Source: Malurus cyaneus samueli (Eukaryota; Chordata; Aves; Passeriformes; Maluridae). From it: a DNA stretch of 64,000 nt. Below the pieces are notes generated by a model. The model was given only the letters and a program-made list of their open reading frames with translations, was not told where the DNA came from and searched no databases. The DNA is taken from contig CM019216.1 in the NCBI GenBank assembly GCA_009741485.1, positions 28,103,741 through 28,167,740 of the forward strand. Direction: 5' to 3'. Shown piece by piece: positions 12,701 through 26,400 of the stretch; position 1 is the stretch's first letter, and every line of letters begins with the position of its first letter. Position numbers and translations under genes: made by a program.

Positions 12701-15700
12701 GTTTTAGTAGTTAACAATAACATAGGAATGTAAAATAGAACTGAATTCAGTAAGCTGAATTCCTGGGCTATTCTGGCACCCGAAAATCAGAGAGATTTTA
12801 GCCAAAAAGAGATCTTGCTGCATAGAGAGATTTGATAAAATTTATGACCTGTTATGCATTATGAGAAACTGACAAGTAGCTGAAAAAATTTCAAGAGAAC
12901 AAAGTAATTATGAGGACTAAATGTAATCTGTGCTCTCTTGCTATTTCTCTTTTTATCATAAATAACCTTAATCCTCATCCAGGATTAAAATTCAGTTTAT
13001 TTTTAGTCGTGCAATGTCCTAGATAAAAGATACTTCCATCTATGTTTTTATGTACTTTGCATTCTGGAGCATTTTGTGATATTTTACTTACAGTAAAATG
13101 GATGCTTCTGTCTATAGATCTCCAGTGCTGCAATTAGAGAGGACTTAGATAAGTTGTCATACTTACACTCGAGGTACATGATTTTATTAAGCATAATTTA
13201 AGATAGAACTATGTATTTCAAGCAAGCCAATCTATAGACAAAGTTTCTGTAATATTTTGTGAGCCTTTTCAAATTCCATTAATAAAAGGACTCATCTGCA
13301 AGTCAGCCTTCCTAGAAAGATAAATCAAATCTCTTCCCCAAACTGTGATTATAAAATGGTATAAAGTATCTGTTACCAGTTGTTTAATGACTGGTAAGAG
13401 ATTAAGTGAAAATCTGGACAAAATGTAATCTGCATTTCCTTAAAGAGCAGATAAAACCTAATAATTTTTTTTAAAATCCAGATTCAGATTTCCAAAAAGT
13501 TGCATGTTATTTAGGCCAAAGTTTAATCATGTACTGTGCAATTTCAGTATTCCAGCAAAAACACCTGTCAGCTAACTTACGTGCAACAAGTTTACAGAAT
13601 CTTTGGAATTAAATTTTACTTTCTCAATAATCCATTATATTTGTTATTAACTTGTCCATAAAAAGCAGTCTTCGATAGCAAAACCCTTTTTAATGCTGAG
13701 TTTTGGGAAAATTATTTGGGATAGATTCTTAAAAGTTGAGTATTACTGAGAAGTACAGATTAATCATAGAGATGAGCAGATTTGCTGGGACTATAAATAG
13801 ATGAGTATGGGAATTATGGTTTTTTTGTCACGACTGGAGGAAATTTTTTTACGTTGCTGGGATTTTAATACTAGTAGTGTAACTTCTATCTCTGCAACAC
13901 GTGGTAAGTGATCAAAACTCATACCTATGCATGCATCAGCAAATTTAATCTTTCTAATTTTTTCTTCCCTGACCAAATAGCTTTACCCCTCAGGATTATT
14001 TGGATCAGTCCTTATAGCTATAAAGAAACCTGCTTTTCTAGCCTATTTCAGGGGCTCATCTCACTGCCTTTGTGGATGGGTAAAGAGACCACAGAGGCAA
14101 CTTCTTGCCCACGTAAGTTCAATGCAGCAGAAAAAGCAACAAGGGAATTAAATTGAAAAAGATTTCATCTACCTCAGGGGGTGTTTTTTGCCCCTAAGCT
14201 TTCAGCCTATATATAACCATTCTCTTGCATATCTGTGAATATCCTGTGTTGCAGATTGTACCCCTTCACTCCATACACCTGATGTTCTCCAAATCACAGC
14301 AAGTGAGTGTTTAGTAGAGCCTATTGCTCATGTTAGAGGAGTTGCCCTCCTGGTCACTTGTTTAGACTATTGAAGAGGAGACTGCTGATGTGTCAGAAGA
14401 GATTAAGTCAATACATTTACCTACCAGGCTGAGCACGAGTCAGTTGCAGATGAGAACCCTTACATTATTTGTGAGTTGAGTTTATGCTTTCTTTACACTT
14501 GTGGGGGCAGATCAGTGTGCCCCAGAGTGCTTCACATTGCTCTGAAGTGGGCTAAATCAGCTCTGATTCTTTCTCAGCTGTGGGTCCTGTTCAGCAGAAT
14601 AGAGCCCAAACCATCAAGGGTCTTATCAGAGTTTTAGTGTAGCTCCCAGCAGCTGCCCCAGGGAGGGCGGCTCTCAGGTAATACCTTTGTCAGACCTTAC
14701 TACTCCATGCTCGTATTTTGGAAACATTAGGGCATTGAAGGCAGTTGAATCCTACAGTAGATTTTCCTCAGCTACAGTAGGAAATCATACAGCAGCAATG
14801 GCGTGTAGACACACTTAGAAACCTATATTTAGTCTTGTTTCAAATGAAACTCTGCACGCTTGGTCTGAATCTTCTGTGCAAACCTAAGCATTCTCTCCCC
14901 TACTGGCAACCTGACAATTCATGCACCAACCAATATTTTTTTTTAGCCTTTTGTCTCCTACATGAAACCTTAAAAGAGGGTACATAGTCTTATGCAGTTT
15001 GTGATATGTAGAAAACTGTGACTATATTTCACTGTAGAGAGTTCAATTTGGCTTTCCCCCCCCACATTAAGACAGTCACTGCAAGAAAATGCTGTATGTT
15101 ACTGAAAATTATACTAACTCTCACTTAAATTTTCAGTATTTTATTTAGGATATACTTATTTGTGTTGGCAAATTGTTTTCTGCTTCTTGAGTATAATTTC
15201 TGGGCCAGTGAAGACCAAAATCTTTTTTTAGCTGTCTGACTGTGTAATGAGACAATCATAAACTCTCATTGAAAATTTGCTATAGCCCATCTTCAGATAA
15301 TGAGAATGGTAGAGTTCAGCTGAGTATTCAGTTTCATAAAGATCAAGTCAGCTAAGAGAATGAAAAGCCTTAATCAAGGATAGATTGTTTTAGCTTTCTT
15401 GAGGGTAAGATGGTGATTTGAGAAAAACCAGCCTAGCTGACTTAGGACAAGCTGCTTCTTTTTGTAGAAAGAAGGTGACAGGCAGATATTGGATACCAAA
15501 GACAGGTGAGTTCAGTCATGCAGCCAAGTCAAGGAGGAAGCCTAATGCTTCAAGTTTCAGGCAGGTTTGGCAGGCAGTCTTATGCTACTACAGGATATGT
15601 TTCTCAGAAACTATACATGAGATCCAATTATAAATTGAAATTAACGCTTCAGTAGCTGTAATTACATGAAAAATAACTTGATTTTAAAGTCTCTTGATAG

Positions 15701-18700
15701 TGAAGTTCATGGCTAAGTTCAATTTGATTAAGAAGGCTGTTAAATCAGTCTGGGTTGCTGCTGAAAGGCAGCTAGATGATTTTTTTCTCCCATTGAAGAC
15801 TACAGGGAGAAACTGTTAAGATTCCAAGGACTGTACATGGGCTTTCAGACATTTGTTGTGAAGTTTGTTTCACAAATACAAGATTTATGCATTTTTTTTT
15901 GTTTTCTAAGTCTTGTTAGAGAAGCTTCTGTAGTGGATTGGCCTTGTCTGGCTTCTAGAGGCTCCAACAGGACAAGGAGAGAAAATAAGATGGAAAATCT
16001 TAAGGGCTGTCATAAAAGCAGGGAATTGGTTCCGGAACTACCACCGTGGGTAAAACAGACTCAGCTTGGGGAAGGTTAATTTAATTTACTGCCAACTAAA
16101 ATGGAGTTGGATTGTGAGAAGCAAAGACAAAACCTAAGATACCTCCCTGCTCCTCCTTTCTTCCCAGTCTCCACTTATACTCCTTCATTCCCAGTTCCTC
16201 TGCCTTGTCCAGCTGTGTGGCACAGGGGCATCAGGCATGGGGCTGGGACCAGTCCATAAGAGCTTCCCTCTGTTGCTCCCCTACTCCTCCAGCTTGGAGT
16301 CCTCCATGGGCTGCAGCCTTTCAGGAAAGATACCTGCAGGATTAAATCCAGTCAGTTCACTGAAGACATCAGTAATTACAGGTATTTATGGCCAGAAAAA
16401 GAAAGTGATTAAGTAGAGTGTGGCAATGATCCCATGACAGGCGGAGCTACAAAAAGAAATGGCTAAGAAAGAAAGAGAGAACAGTCTGGGATTTGGTGCA
16501 GGAAACGATAGCTTGTTTTCAGGGTAAATGATGCAGATTTTTTAAACATTATTTTGGAGGACTTACCCTTTTCCTTAATTTTCTATTCTTTTTTAAAAGT
16601 TGAAGATCCTTTTACAGTCAATGGCACACAGGTTGCAATCATCCTTATTCACTAACTTTCATTTCTCATTTTGTTCACAACATCTGTTAATTTTTCTGAT
16701 TACAAGTAAATTTTGAAATTATATCCTGGCAAGTTTTATGACAATGTTATGGGCCTTATTTCCATTATAAGCTAATTTATAATTAAATATTTAGTAGACA
16801 ATAATACTGCACTTAGCATGCCACTGTTACATTATACATTGTAGTAAATTGGAATCATACAAAAGCAACTTTCTGTACACCAACTGGATGAAAATGATTT
16901 AAAGGATGATCACAGAGCTAATTGTAAGCTACTATCAGTATAAAATGACTGACTTTGTGTTTCATCCCCAGAAAGATCACATTTGGGGTTTAACTATTTT
17001 AACATTTGCTTTTAAAAGTCATTCTTTTGGAAGTGCTAAATTATGACAAGTTTCCTGATGTACAACACCTTATATTACTTGTAAGTTGGCTGTTGTCTCA
17101 AAACTCATCCGACATGGGGTGCTCTGTGTCCTTTTACTCAGTTAAGGCCTTCAGTTTGTTTTGTAGCAATCATTTTAGTGCTTTTTTTAGCTGATTTCTG
17201 GTCGCTTTATAAACTGATCATTGCTGGCTAAAATCTCTATTTTTGCCATATCTATGATCTTGATATAGCTACTACAATGTTTCTTGGCTAAGAAAATTAA
17301 CTTTTCCTCCTTGCTTCTATTCTTGGTTTTATTTTTCTGTCCTTTTAAGTATATAACCTGTCCAGCCTATATTTTAACAGTAATTGCTATTTATTAGCAG
17401 TTTATCTTACTGATTAGCTGAAAGGTATGTACTCTCTCAATCTTTTTTTCCTTCTTTATTTCTGATAGCTATATGGATGGCTGATTTTACCTGCCCAGCA
17501 AATGCCTTTTTCCATTTAAATGTCACATATTATTGTATTAAATGAGTGCAGAGGACTTAGATTCCTGTGCTTCAAACAGCAAGGAAAGAAAGCAGTTCAA
17601 GATCAATGTAGCACACAGCAATTCATAGGCTTCTGTATAATAAACATTTTAGGATGGCTAAATATAGCAAATACCATAAATGTTTCAAAAAGAAAGCTTC
17701 TGTGTGCTTGCACAGCAGGTGTCATGGCGTAATCCCAGCAACTCTTTCAAACAAAATTATGAAATCTAATGATATAGTAGAGAAGATGAGAAATAAACAT
17801 ATGTAGATTTAGAAACTGAAGAGTAATTTCTGCTTTGATTTAATTTGAAAGACAACCATTAAAATCACACAGAGGGCTTGGTACTATGGTCTGACTTAGG
17901 CAGAGCATGACATTCAGTGCAGATCCTAAACCTTTCCTTCAGTCATAGTCTGTAAACAGCAAAGTCTTACAAGGGTAGCAATACTCTTGTCGCTATTGCT
18001 CAGGGCAAAAAAGTAAAGGTCTCTTCTAGTGGTTGGATGTTGAACTTCAGAACAGGATGTTTCTTTAAAATAGGCAGGGAGGGGAAAAAAAGTGAAGGAT
18101 TTGCAAATAGAAGACTTCTGTGCCACATGATTATTACAAAAGCTCCTGGACATGCTTTGTTTGCATTTAGAGCTTTAGTGTCTCACATCCAATCTGCTGC
18201 TGTTTTCTGCTGTGCACTGAAGCCCTGGTAAGCTCATTTGTAGGGTAGTTTGCTGTAGTGCATGTGTGCGTGTGTAGGCTTGGTAATGTGTTATACTGAT
18301 TATGCATGAAGAGGTGTAAAGCTCACCTGAAAGCATTTTTCTTAAAAGATTAAGACAGACCTGAATCCCCAAATGCCTTCTTTATTTTCTGAAGAAAAAA
18401 TCCTAACCCCCCCAAAAAACCCCTAAAACGAGGAAAGGATGTAGAGTTTTCTCTGAAAAAGTTTTGTTTGTCCATGTGTCATCTCTGTTCCAAATGCATA
18501 ACTTCTGCTATGTGACAAAACAATCCAATTTTGTTGCTTTTCCAGCACACTAGTTTCCTCATAATTCCTGGTATTTGTCCTACTTTCTCCCTATTGTCCC
18601 TCTCTCAGTTTTTTTCCTCAACTTGTTGTTGCCTCTCTATCTTTTCTCTTCACCCTACTTCGAACCTTCCCATCTGTTTGTCCATGCACTCTTGGACGTT

Positions 18701-21650
18701 CTTCTTGGCCACCTCGTCTCACAGGTCTTCCCTTCTTCCCTGTATTCTTTTGCCTAAAGAGCTGTAGTGGTTAAGGGAAAGTTATTAAAAACGACAGGGC
18801 CAGAAGAGTCTGACCTCCAGTAAACAGTTGTATTTAAGCTGGGATAAACCGCTGGTTTTAGTATAATCACCTAAAACTTACAGAGACAACCAGAATAAAA
18901 CAGTACTAACCTTATTAATATCTAGTCTACTGACCTGATTTCAGTGTGAAGTTAAAATTAATTCTAAATGCAACAGGAATACAAAGGAATGATTAAATTC
19001 AGATTCTAGAAAGAACAGATATTGCTGAAATAAAATTTTCTAGAAAACCTCTCATAAAACCCGGTGGCTATGGATGAGGGTGGAGTTGTCTGATTTGTCT
19101 ATTATGTCTGTTTTGGATTTAAATAACTGAAGTTGATTTGTTTGGCTGAGATAATTCTGCTGGCTGTATTACATAATCTGAATTTAAAATGCTCAGAGAT
19201 GGAGTCACGAGAACATGCAAGGATCAAATCAAAACTGAGAGGAGCAGTACTGTGCGCAGAATGTTTATCACACAGCTTGGTCAAAGTTGTCTTTTCAGTT
19301 CACAAAATGGTGACAGTCTTTGAACCCAGCAGAAGGCTCATGTATCCGAAAGTTATTTTTTCCAGAGGTACTCCTGCTTCCTGTGAACTCCATGTTTGTG
19401 TTTACTGTTCAAGCACTTCAAATATGGCTGAATACTGAACAGCAAATGTCTGTGTGCAGGAAAGATGATCCAAGTTTAGGCAGCAGTAGATGGACATCAC
19501 CAGCTCTGGAAGCTGTTGCTATGGCAAGGCTACCTTCTACCAAGCTGGGGCAAGGAAATTCTCTCCTTAGCTGCTGACATGGTGCTCTTCCTTTTATATA
19601 AGGGATCTAGCTGGCCATTAAATTTCTTTTAGCTCCTGACACATGCAGAAAGCTGCAACATTAAAATCCCTCACCTGATGAAAAAGATTGCTTGCTTGTG
19701 TTGAACAGGCATGTGAGCACAAATCTGGCTCATGGTCCTTGTATTTGTGCCACCATGGAGTAGGCACAACTCAGATAGAAAAGAGGCAAAATATCATTAA
19801 ATGTTGCCTCTTCCCTGCATAGCCTTAAGTTGTCACTGCCTTTTATTTGTTCAGGAAATACAAAGCCTCATTAGATATCTGAGAATATGCAGGTAAGTGC
19901 AGAAGATCAGAATGATTCTCATCATCTAGCAAAGTTCTGATCTCAAATTTTTACCTGTTTTTGTAACAGTAGCTTCATCAGATAATGAAATACCATTACT
20001 GTTTGATTTTTTTAAGTGTATTGTTTTGCACTGCTTTACCTCATCTTACCTTATTGAAACTTCCCTCTTTCCCTATGTGGTCTGCCAGTAGTATTGCAAA
20101 TTCAGAACAGTAAATGTCTGATATTAATACTGGGTGTAGTCTGTAAATAATGTGCTGTTTGAATCAGATGAAAAATGGTAGTATTCTTACACTGGTGCAA
20201 AACTCCTACTGCATTTTCCTGCCCCATTTTCCTTTTCCTTATCTTTTAAATCTTCCATATTCGAACTCACAGTTGTTTAACCCTTTCTCAGTCTCCCATA
20301 GTCTTTGCTTTCCCAAAAATCTACTTTCCCTTACCAAAAACATTGTTTTCCCGTTTTTTTTTTTTAAATAAATCTGAAATATCCACTCAAATTTGTTGTA
20401 GAACACTGATATTCTCTCTTCCCCTTCCTCAAATCTTCCATCCCAGATTTACTGAGATTCCTTTGTGCTCGAGCTTGATAGCACAGATAGCACAGACTTA
20501 ACCAACTTAGCCTCAGACTCTGCACCTGGAGCGAGAGGTGGGAGAATTAAGAGAAAGGACCATGGACATCTCAGAAGGTAGGATCAACAAAGATGACATT
20601 TAAAGAACCCAAACAACAAAAAGCCAAAAAAACTGTGTCATCCTTTTGGTAAGGGAGTAACTGCAAATCAGATGCTGAGTCAACTCTTACAGCATGTGGC
20701 GGTTCCTCAGGATACTCTGGTAGCTCTTTCATAAGAGGAGATCAGATTGCTGGTGTGAGGCAGAATATTGTACAAATAAAGTGTCTGTTTGTTTTAAATG
20801 TAGTTGTTTTGAACAAATAAGGAGTTGCTGAGGTATCAGTGGGAAGAATCTGCTTTCTGTAATTTATAGGCATTCTGTGCATTTACATTCATAACAAAAA
20901 GTCAGGCTTAAGTATTTCTAATTGTGTGAAGAAAAGTATAAAGCATGAATCTGGCATAGAGGGTAAAACATGAATATATATTACATGTATAGGGCATAAT
21001 CCTATTTGGTGCTTTGTCTAAACCCTTACTGGGCAGTAATAATTGCTGCAGAATACTAAAGGGACCATATGATGTTCAACATTCCCCAAGCATGAAAATT
21101 TCTGTCTAGCTAAATTTACACTATGGTGCCTTTTTTTTTGAATTATTCTGAATACTAAATATTCATTTGTGAATTTTATTCTTGTGCTTAGAATTTCTTT
21201 CCTTGCAGTGAGAGCTTTCTTTTGTTTTCTTAAGAATAGTTAAAATATCCAGGATCAAATGGGTGGAAGTCTGTAATGATTTTGTTTAAGCTTACTTTTC
21301 CAGGTTTATCCAGGTTATGTTTACTGCTGTTATCTGTGTGTGATGTAAAAAAGTATTTGTAGCAGATCAGAGACTTGCACTTCTTTGTGCTCAGCCTCAG
21401 GAGGACTGTCCCAGGCAGTGGTGGTGAGCCAGGGCTGCGTGTGGAGCTGCCCAGGCACAGAAGAAGCATATGCTTGGTGCCACACTCCTCCCACTAATTT
21501 AGATGCTTAATTTCACAATCTGGTTGCAAGACTCTGACAGCCTTATTCTAGGCTTTGTGTGGACTTGGAAGAATGGGAGCTCTTAGCAAAACTCAGCAGC
21601 CAGGAGTTGGTGGGGAACAGAGGAAAATTCTGTCTATGCAGCGTTCATAG

Positions 21651-22115
21651 TCATAAATCGTGATTCTCTGCAAGTGGAAGGATGGTCAGTCCAAGTGGCC
21701 AGAGAATTCTGTCAAGCTGCATGGCAGAGATCACTTCAATGAGATGATCCTGAGCTATGTCAAATGCTTTTTTTTCTCCCAGACATTTTGTTCTTCCAAG
21801 CAGGGTTTTGGGCATTTGTTGTAACTGACAGATCCGAATGTGCTGCACATGCTCCATTACGTTCCCTTGGCAGCTTATTACATCATCCATAAAAATCTTC
21901 GTCCTAACATGATTGTCACTCTTCTGTGTATTCAGCTCATTTCCACTGGGCGTATTCCTGCACTGCCAGCCATTCTGGGCATATTCCTGGTCTGCTGTCC
22001 TTATCACAGCCAGTGATAATTCTCCTCTTCCTCACAGCCCCTAAATTTTTGCATCAAGTCTTCATAGTGTTCTGACAGTCTTGGCTCCATTGTCTCTTCC
22101 TATGGATCCAAACAG
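21651..22115 (-). pseudogene. Unidentified coding-like minus-strand stretch, frame-broken
   Basis: A minus-strand frame is open for 118 codons (22007 down to 21651) and stays open upstream of its first ATG to about 22025 (reading ELSLAVIRTADQEYA). A second minus-strand frame just upstream starts MEPRLSEHYEDLMQKF near 22090 and ends at a stop near 22011, so joining them needs a frame change. The composition, with many Glu, Gln, Asp and Lys and a helical pattern such as HLIEVISAMQLDRIL, is more protein-like than nearby chance frames. I cannot name the family. No poly(A) tail or target-site duplication was recognised. It may be a decayed processed pseudogene, an unclassified repeat, or chance. 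Confidence 0.3.
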
Positions 22116-22390
22116 TGTCTGTAAGCTTTGCTTGTTTCCTGTGTCCATTTTTCTTTCCCCTGAGTTGTCTCTGCAGACAGAGGTGCCCAGAACAGATCTC
22201 CTGGTGACCCCATGCTCCTGGTGGCTCTCAAGGCCAGTATTCCTCTGATTAACTCAGCAGTGATAGTCATTGTACTTCAGATACCTGTTTTAGGCAGAGA
22301 GCCTCTGAAACCTAGAGGAGATACCATCAGCTGTTCATGCCTTACTTCAGGACAGGAGAGAGAGACCTAATCTCTAAAATTTCTGGCGAT

Positions 22391-22440
22391 GTGTGTGTGT
22401 AAATATATATATAAATACACACACTCATATATGCTTATAT
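22391..22440. repeat. Short GT / TA / CA alternating tract
   Basis: A run of GT repeats is followed by alternating TA and then ACACAC, so the two ends can pair around an AT core. It is a small low-complexity tract in intron. Confidence 0.7.
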
Positions 22441-22637
22441 AAATATAAGACAGCTAGGTTCTCACTATATCATATTGGAAGTTTTCAAGCACTCAGTCAC
22501 TCCAGCAGCTTTTGGTAGGAGTAATAACCTCTTGGATAGCTGAGGAAGTAGCTGTGTTTAGCTGTGTTCATAGCTACGTTCATACATCATGAGAACTCCT
22601 GGAAGAAAATGATTAACATGCTGTGGGCTTTGTTCTT

Positions 22638-22792
22638 TAGAGAATCACAGAGCAGTTGATGTTTAAGGGTGCCTCTGGAGATCATCGAGTGCAAATCCTT
22701 GCTTAGAGCAGGTCCAAGTGGATAAGGTTGCCAAGACTGTGTCCTTTTGGGTTTTGAATATCTCCAAGGATGTGGAGTCCATAACACTACTT
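22638..22792 (-). mobile_element. CR1 LINE 3'-end fragment, degenerate
   Basis: The plus strand reads 'agaatcacagagcag', then 'gcctctggagatcatcgagt', then 'gggttttgaatatctccaag', then 'ggagtccataacac'. This is the complement of the CR1 3' region in the right order. It is a 5'-truncated, diverged copy with no open reading frame. Confidence 0.85.
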
Positions 22793-23335
22793 TTATTTTT
22801 TTTGTGTGTATGTTGAAGAATACAAAATCAGAATTTAGTTCATTCCTGTCAATTCTCCTATGATCTGCACCAGTTGACCCACTCACTTTTCTTTCCATGA
22901 GCTTTTTAGAAATAGTTATATAAAAGATGTACTAAAATGTATGAGTATACAAAGATAAATATTGGTATTGTATTGCAAGCTCCCACAGAAATGATGTATA
23001 CACCCATCCACTATTAAAGACAGTTTTGTTCTGAACATTTCTATATTTTTACTGCAGCTTGTAAATATTTAAGTGGATAAATGGAGTGGAAAGCTTCTGC
23101 TGAGTTGTCTCTGTTTTATGAATGGCAACTAAAACTTTATGTCAGTCCTGACTGCAAAGCTGTTCTTGCCATTTACCTTATTTTGTTAGATTTCTGTAAT
23201 GGAAAAAAAAATGTGTTCTGTATCTATCTGTAACTGTGGAAACCATGAAGTAATTAAGAGGAGTACAGCTTCACTGGCTCATCAAGACAGCCAAATGTTC
23301 AAATAGATATACAAAACTTTTTTTTAAAGAAGATT

Positions 23336-23457
23336 AAATTATCTATGAGATAATTTATCTATAATCTATAGTCTATAATCTATAATACATAATGCATAAT
23401 ATATATAATAGATATACCTATAATCTATCTATACAAAAATTATCTATGAGACAATTT
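23336..23457. repeat. AT-rich TCTATAA-type array between 101-bp-spaced direct repeats
   Basis: AAATTATCTATGAGA occurs at 23336 and again at 23437. Between the copies lie many variants of ATCTATAATC and ATATATAAT. It looks like local slippage or tandem expansion in intron sequence. Confidence 0.75.
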
Positions 23458-26400
23458 CTATGGTAACTTAATGGTCTGTGAAAAATGGTGGTTGATGTGA
23501 TAGAAAATGTGACTAGCAATTCATGGCTACTATATTGTCAGAAGAAACTGAAGGAAATCCAGGCAGGAGAAATAAAGTTGAAAAAAAACCTGATCTATGA
23601 GGAAAGAGTGAGACAAAAGCTATAGTTGTGCTTTAGAAGATCACTGCTGTAAATATGACAATGCAGTTTTTGTGGGTTTTTTTAATGCTATGTATTAACT
23701 AATTTATTTGTTTAGAGGATTTAGAAAAGAACTTGCAGGGGAAGAATATTGAAATTATTGTATGTGAATGGGCTGCTGTGAAATTTTTAGACACAACTAC
23801 TACCTTCACAGCTACTGACTTTGCTTTCTTCCTTGAACTCCAAAAATATTCTCAGAGAAGTACATTGCAATAGCTTCTGAACCAGGCTGTGTGCTGTTTT
23901 AGACATGATATTTCATATTGTTACTTTATAGTTGCCTGAGAGTCTGACTTCCACCACTCACCTTGCTGCAGGATTATTCTAGATAATGTTTAATTTTTGT
24001 GTAAATTGTCAGCAGCTTTCTAAAAGACTGGCAGCAGTAGCTGACAGATTTTTGTCAGAAGGACATGTGAAGAAAGTCAGATGTTTTTTCTTTTTTTTTC
24101 TTGATCTTAAAATGACTAGTAACACTATTTCTAGAAGCAGTGACAACAATACCTGCATCTTTTCTGCCTCCTATAGGCACTTTGTAGTTGTGGGTTTAGA
24201 AACCTTGGCCAGGAATGAGATTAGGACCAATACGTGACCTGTGTGCTAAATCGCCTAAAAGGAAGCATCTGATGCCATTTTAGATGGCCCATGTACATGA
24301 GACACAGACATATGGCTGGCAGATGTGACTTAACTCCTGTGGCAGTGAGGTGGGATATGCTGATTTACTGCTAGACCCTAATCTATCATTAAACATAGGA
24401 TTTTTTTTCCCTGTTTCTACTTGAAACTGAGAGGACTCTCTTTGGCTGCAAACTTAAATTCCTGACATGCCTCTAGTCGTTTCTGTGTAGACAGAAACAA
24501 TTTAGGCATCTTACTCTAATCCTTATTTGTACACACAGGATCTCATTTGAAAACATCTCAGTTAACTGAAAGGCAAGTAGAGAAAGAGTTAGGAAGAGCA
24601 GTCACCTGTGCAAGTGGAAAATTCTGGTAAGGCACACTTTTAAGCATCGTTCCTGAAAGCTCTCAATCAAGCTTGTAAATGACACCACAGGCTTTAAGGT
24701 GACAGCCAGTTCTGTGAGCAGTGCAGTCTCATTTGCTGTGAGCATGTCTTGTGGTTGTCGGTTCTGTGGCACCAAAAAAGATTGCACTAATTAAATATTT
24801 ATAGGGCTTTTATAGAACTGCCAGTTTCATGTAACTTTTAAGAATGTAATCACTTGAAAACTTTGATGCTTGTGCAAAATTTTATTGTATTTGTCCAGTG
24901 GGGTAGCACGTTATTGTAGAGTGTGGGCAGAGAATGGGGAAGAACCCAATCAGCTGTCTGCAAAATCTTCCTTTTCTTGCCAAACTGGAATAAAAATAAC
25001 TAGCTGAAAACCTAAGTTCTGAGGAAAATCTGCTCTGCACAGGTATGGAATAACAAAGGATACTAAAATGGCATTAATGTCCCTGTCCTGAAATGGCTGA
25101 GCTGTTTATGTCTGATGACCATCAGCGTGGGCACAGTGGTCCTCTCCCTGATTGGAGGGGTGGAGAGCAGAGAATTGCATGGTCCTGGTGAACCCTTCCG
25201 TCTAGAGGAGAGGATTCAGAAAAATCGGAACCTAATCTTCTAGGCTACTTCTTTACAAACAAATTGAATGCATTCTGGGACTTTAGGTTTTTGATTATCA
25301 GTGTGAATAAACTGACACAATGCTGCTTGGCACACTCTTAGTCTTCTGCCTTTACCACTTTCTTACCAGTTTTTCCTGGGAGTTGGGGAATTGGGGTGCT
25401 CTGTGGTGCACCTCCAGGAAGCAACTTATATGGAGTCACCTTGTTTTGAAGCAGAGCAGAGATCCTATCACAGATACAGAAAATTTCATTTGGCTTCTGT
25501 GCTCCAAAATGTTTCTGTAAAAGTCTGGTGTGCTACTATTGGTGTCATTTCAAGATGTAATTTAATGGGAGACTCTGAGACAGTGCTGTAGGCAAAACAT
25601 GCCTTTATCCCCATTTGCCTCTGATTTTGGTCACATGATTTCACTACTCATCTTTACCTCCATGAAAAAAATAGATCTGACAAAGAATGAAATCAGGTTG
25701 AGAAAATACAGATAAAAATCCACTATGTTTCTAAATACAAGTGGCTCCTGGGAGAACCTGACAAACAAGTGAGTGTGTGGTACAGGGAACCTGTGAGCAA
25801 GAAAGGGAAAGGACAAACCCAGATAGGAAGAAAGAACAAATAAGGAGGGAGTTGGGGAAAAGACCTTCCCTTTGTTGAGCAGGAGCTATTGGATGAACCC
25901 AGCTGTCTGTACATTTTGAAAAATATATATAGTGGAAACTTGAACTCATGAGCATACTGTCATTAGAAAGGCAGAGTTGTTTACTTACTTAGATTTTGGA
26001 TTAATGTAAATATTCAAGTAAATTTTCAGCTTCACTTATTTATATTTTAATAGAGGGAAGCAATCACAATACTTAAGGTTGATTTTATTGCAGAAATCTC
26101 TTTGATATAGCAAATGCGATAAATGCAAGGCTTTATAATAATTTAATGGTTTGCTGCATGTTTTTATGTGAACTCAGAAAAATTAAGTGATACATGATCT
26201 AAATAAATTCTGTGAATGAAAGTTTTGTAAGAGCTAATTGTTAATATTTCTTCCCGTTGACTTTCAAGAGATGACTAATAGGGTGGTGGCAGAGCTGCTG
26301 AAGTTAATGGTGCCTCAGGCAGTGAAGAGGGTCTGCCTAATTAGATGTCTGAAATAACTAGTGTCTTCCAAAAGTGCGTAGAAAGAATGTAAATTAAATC

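Noticed and set aside
18530..18765. Pyrimidine-rich stretch with two overlapping open frames
   Set aside because: Low-complexity C/T sequence explains the open frames; no protein or splice evidence.
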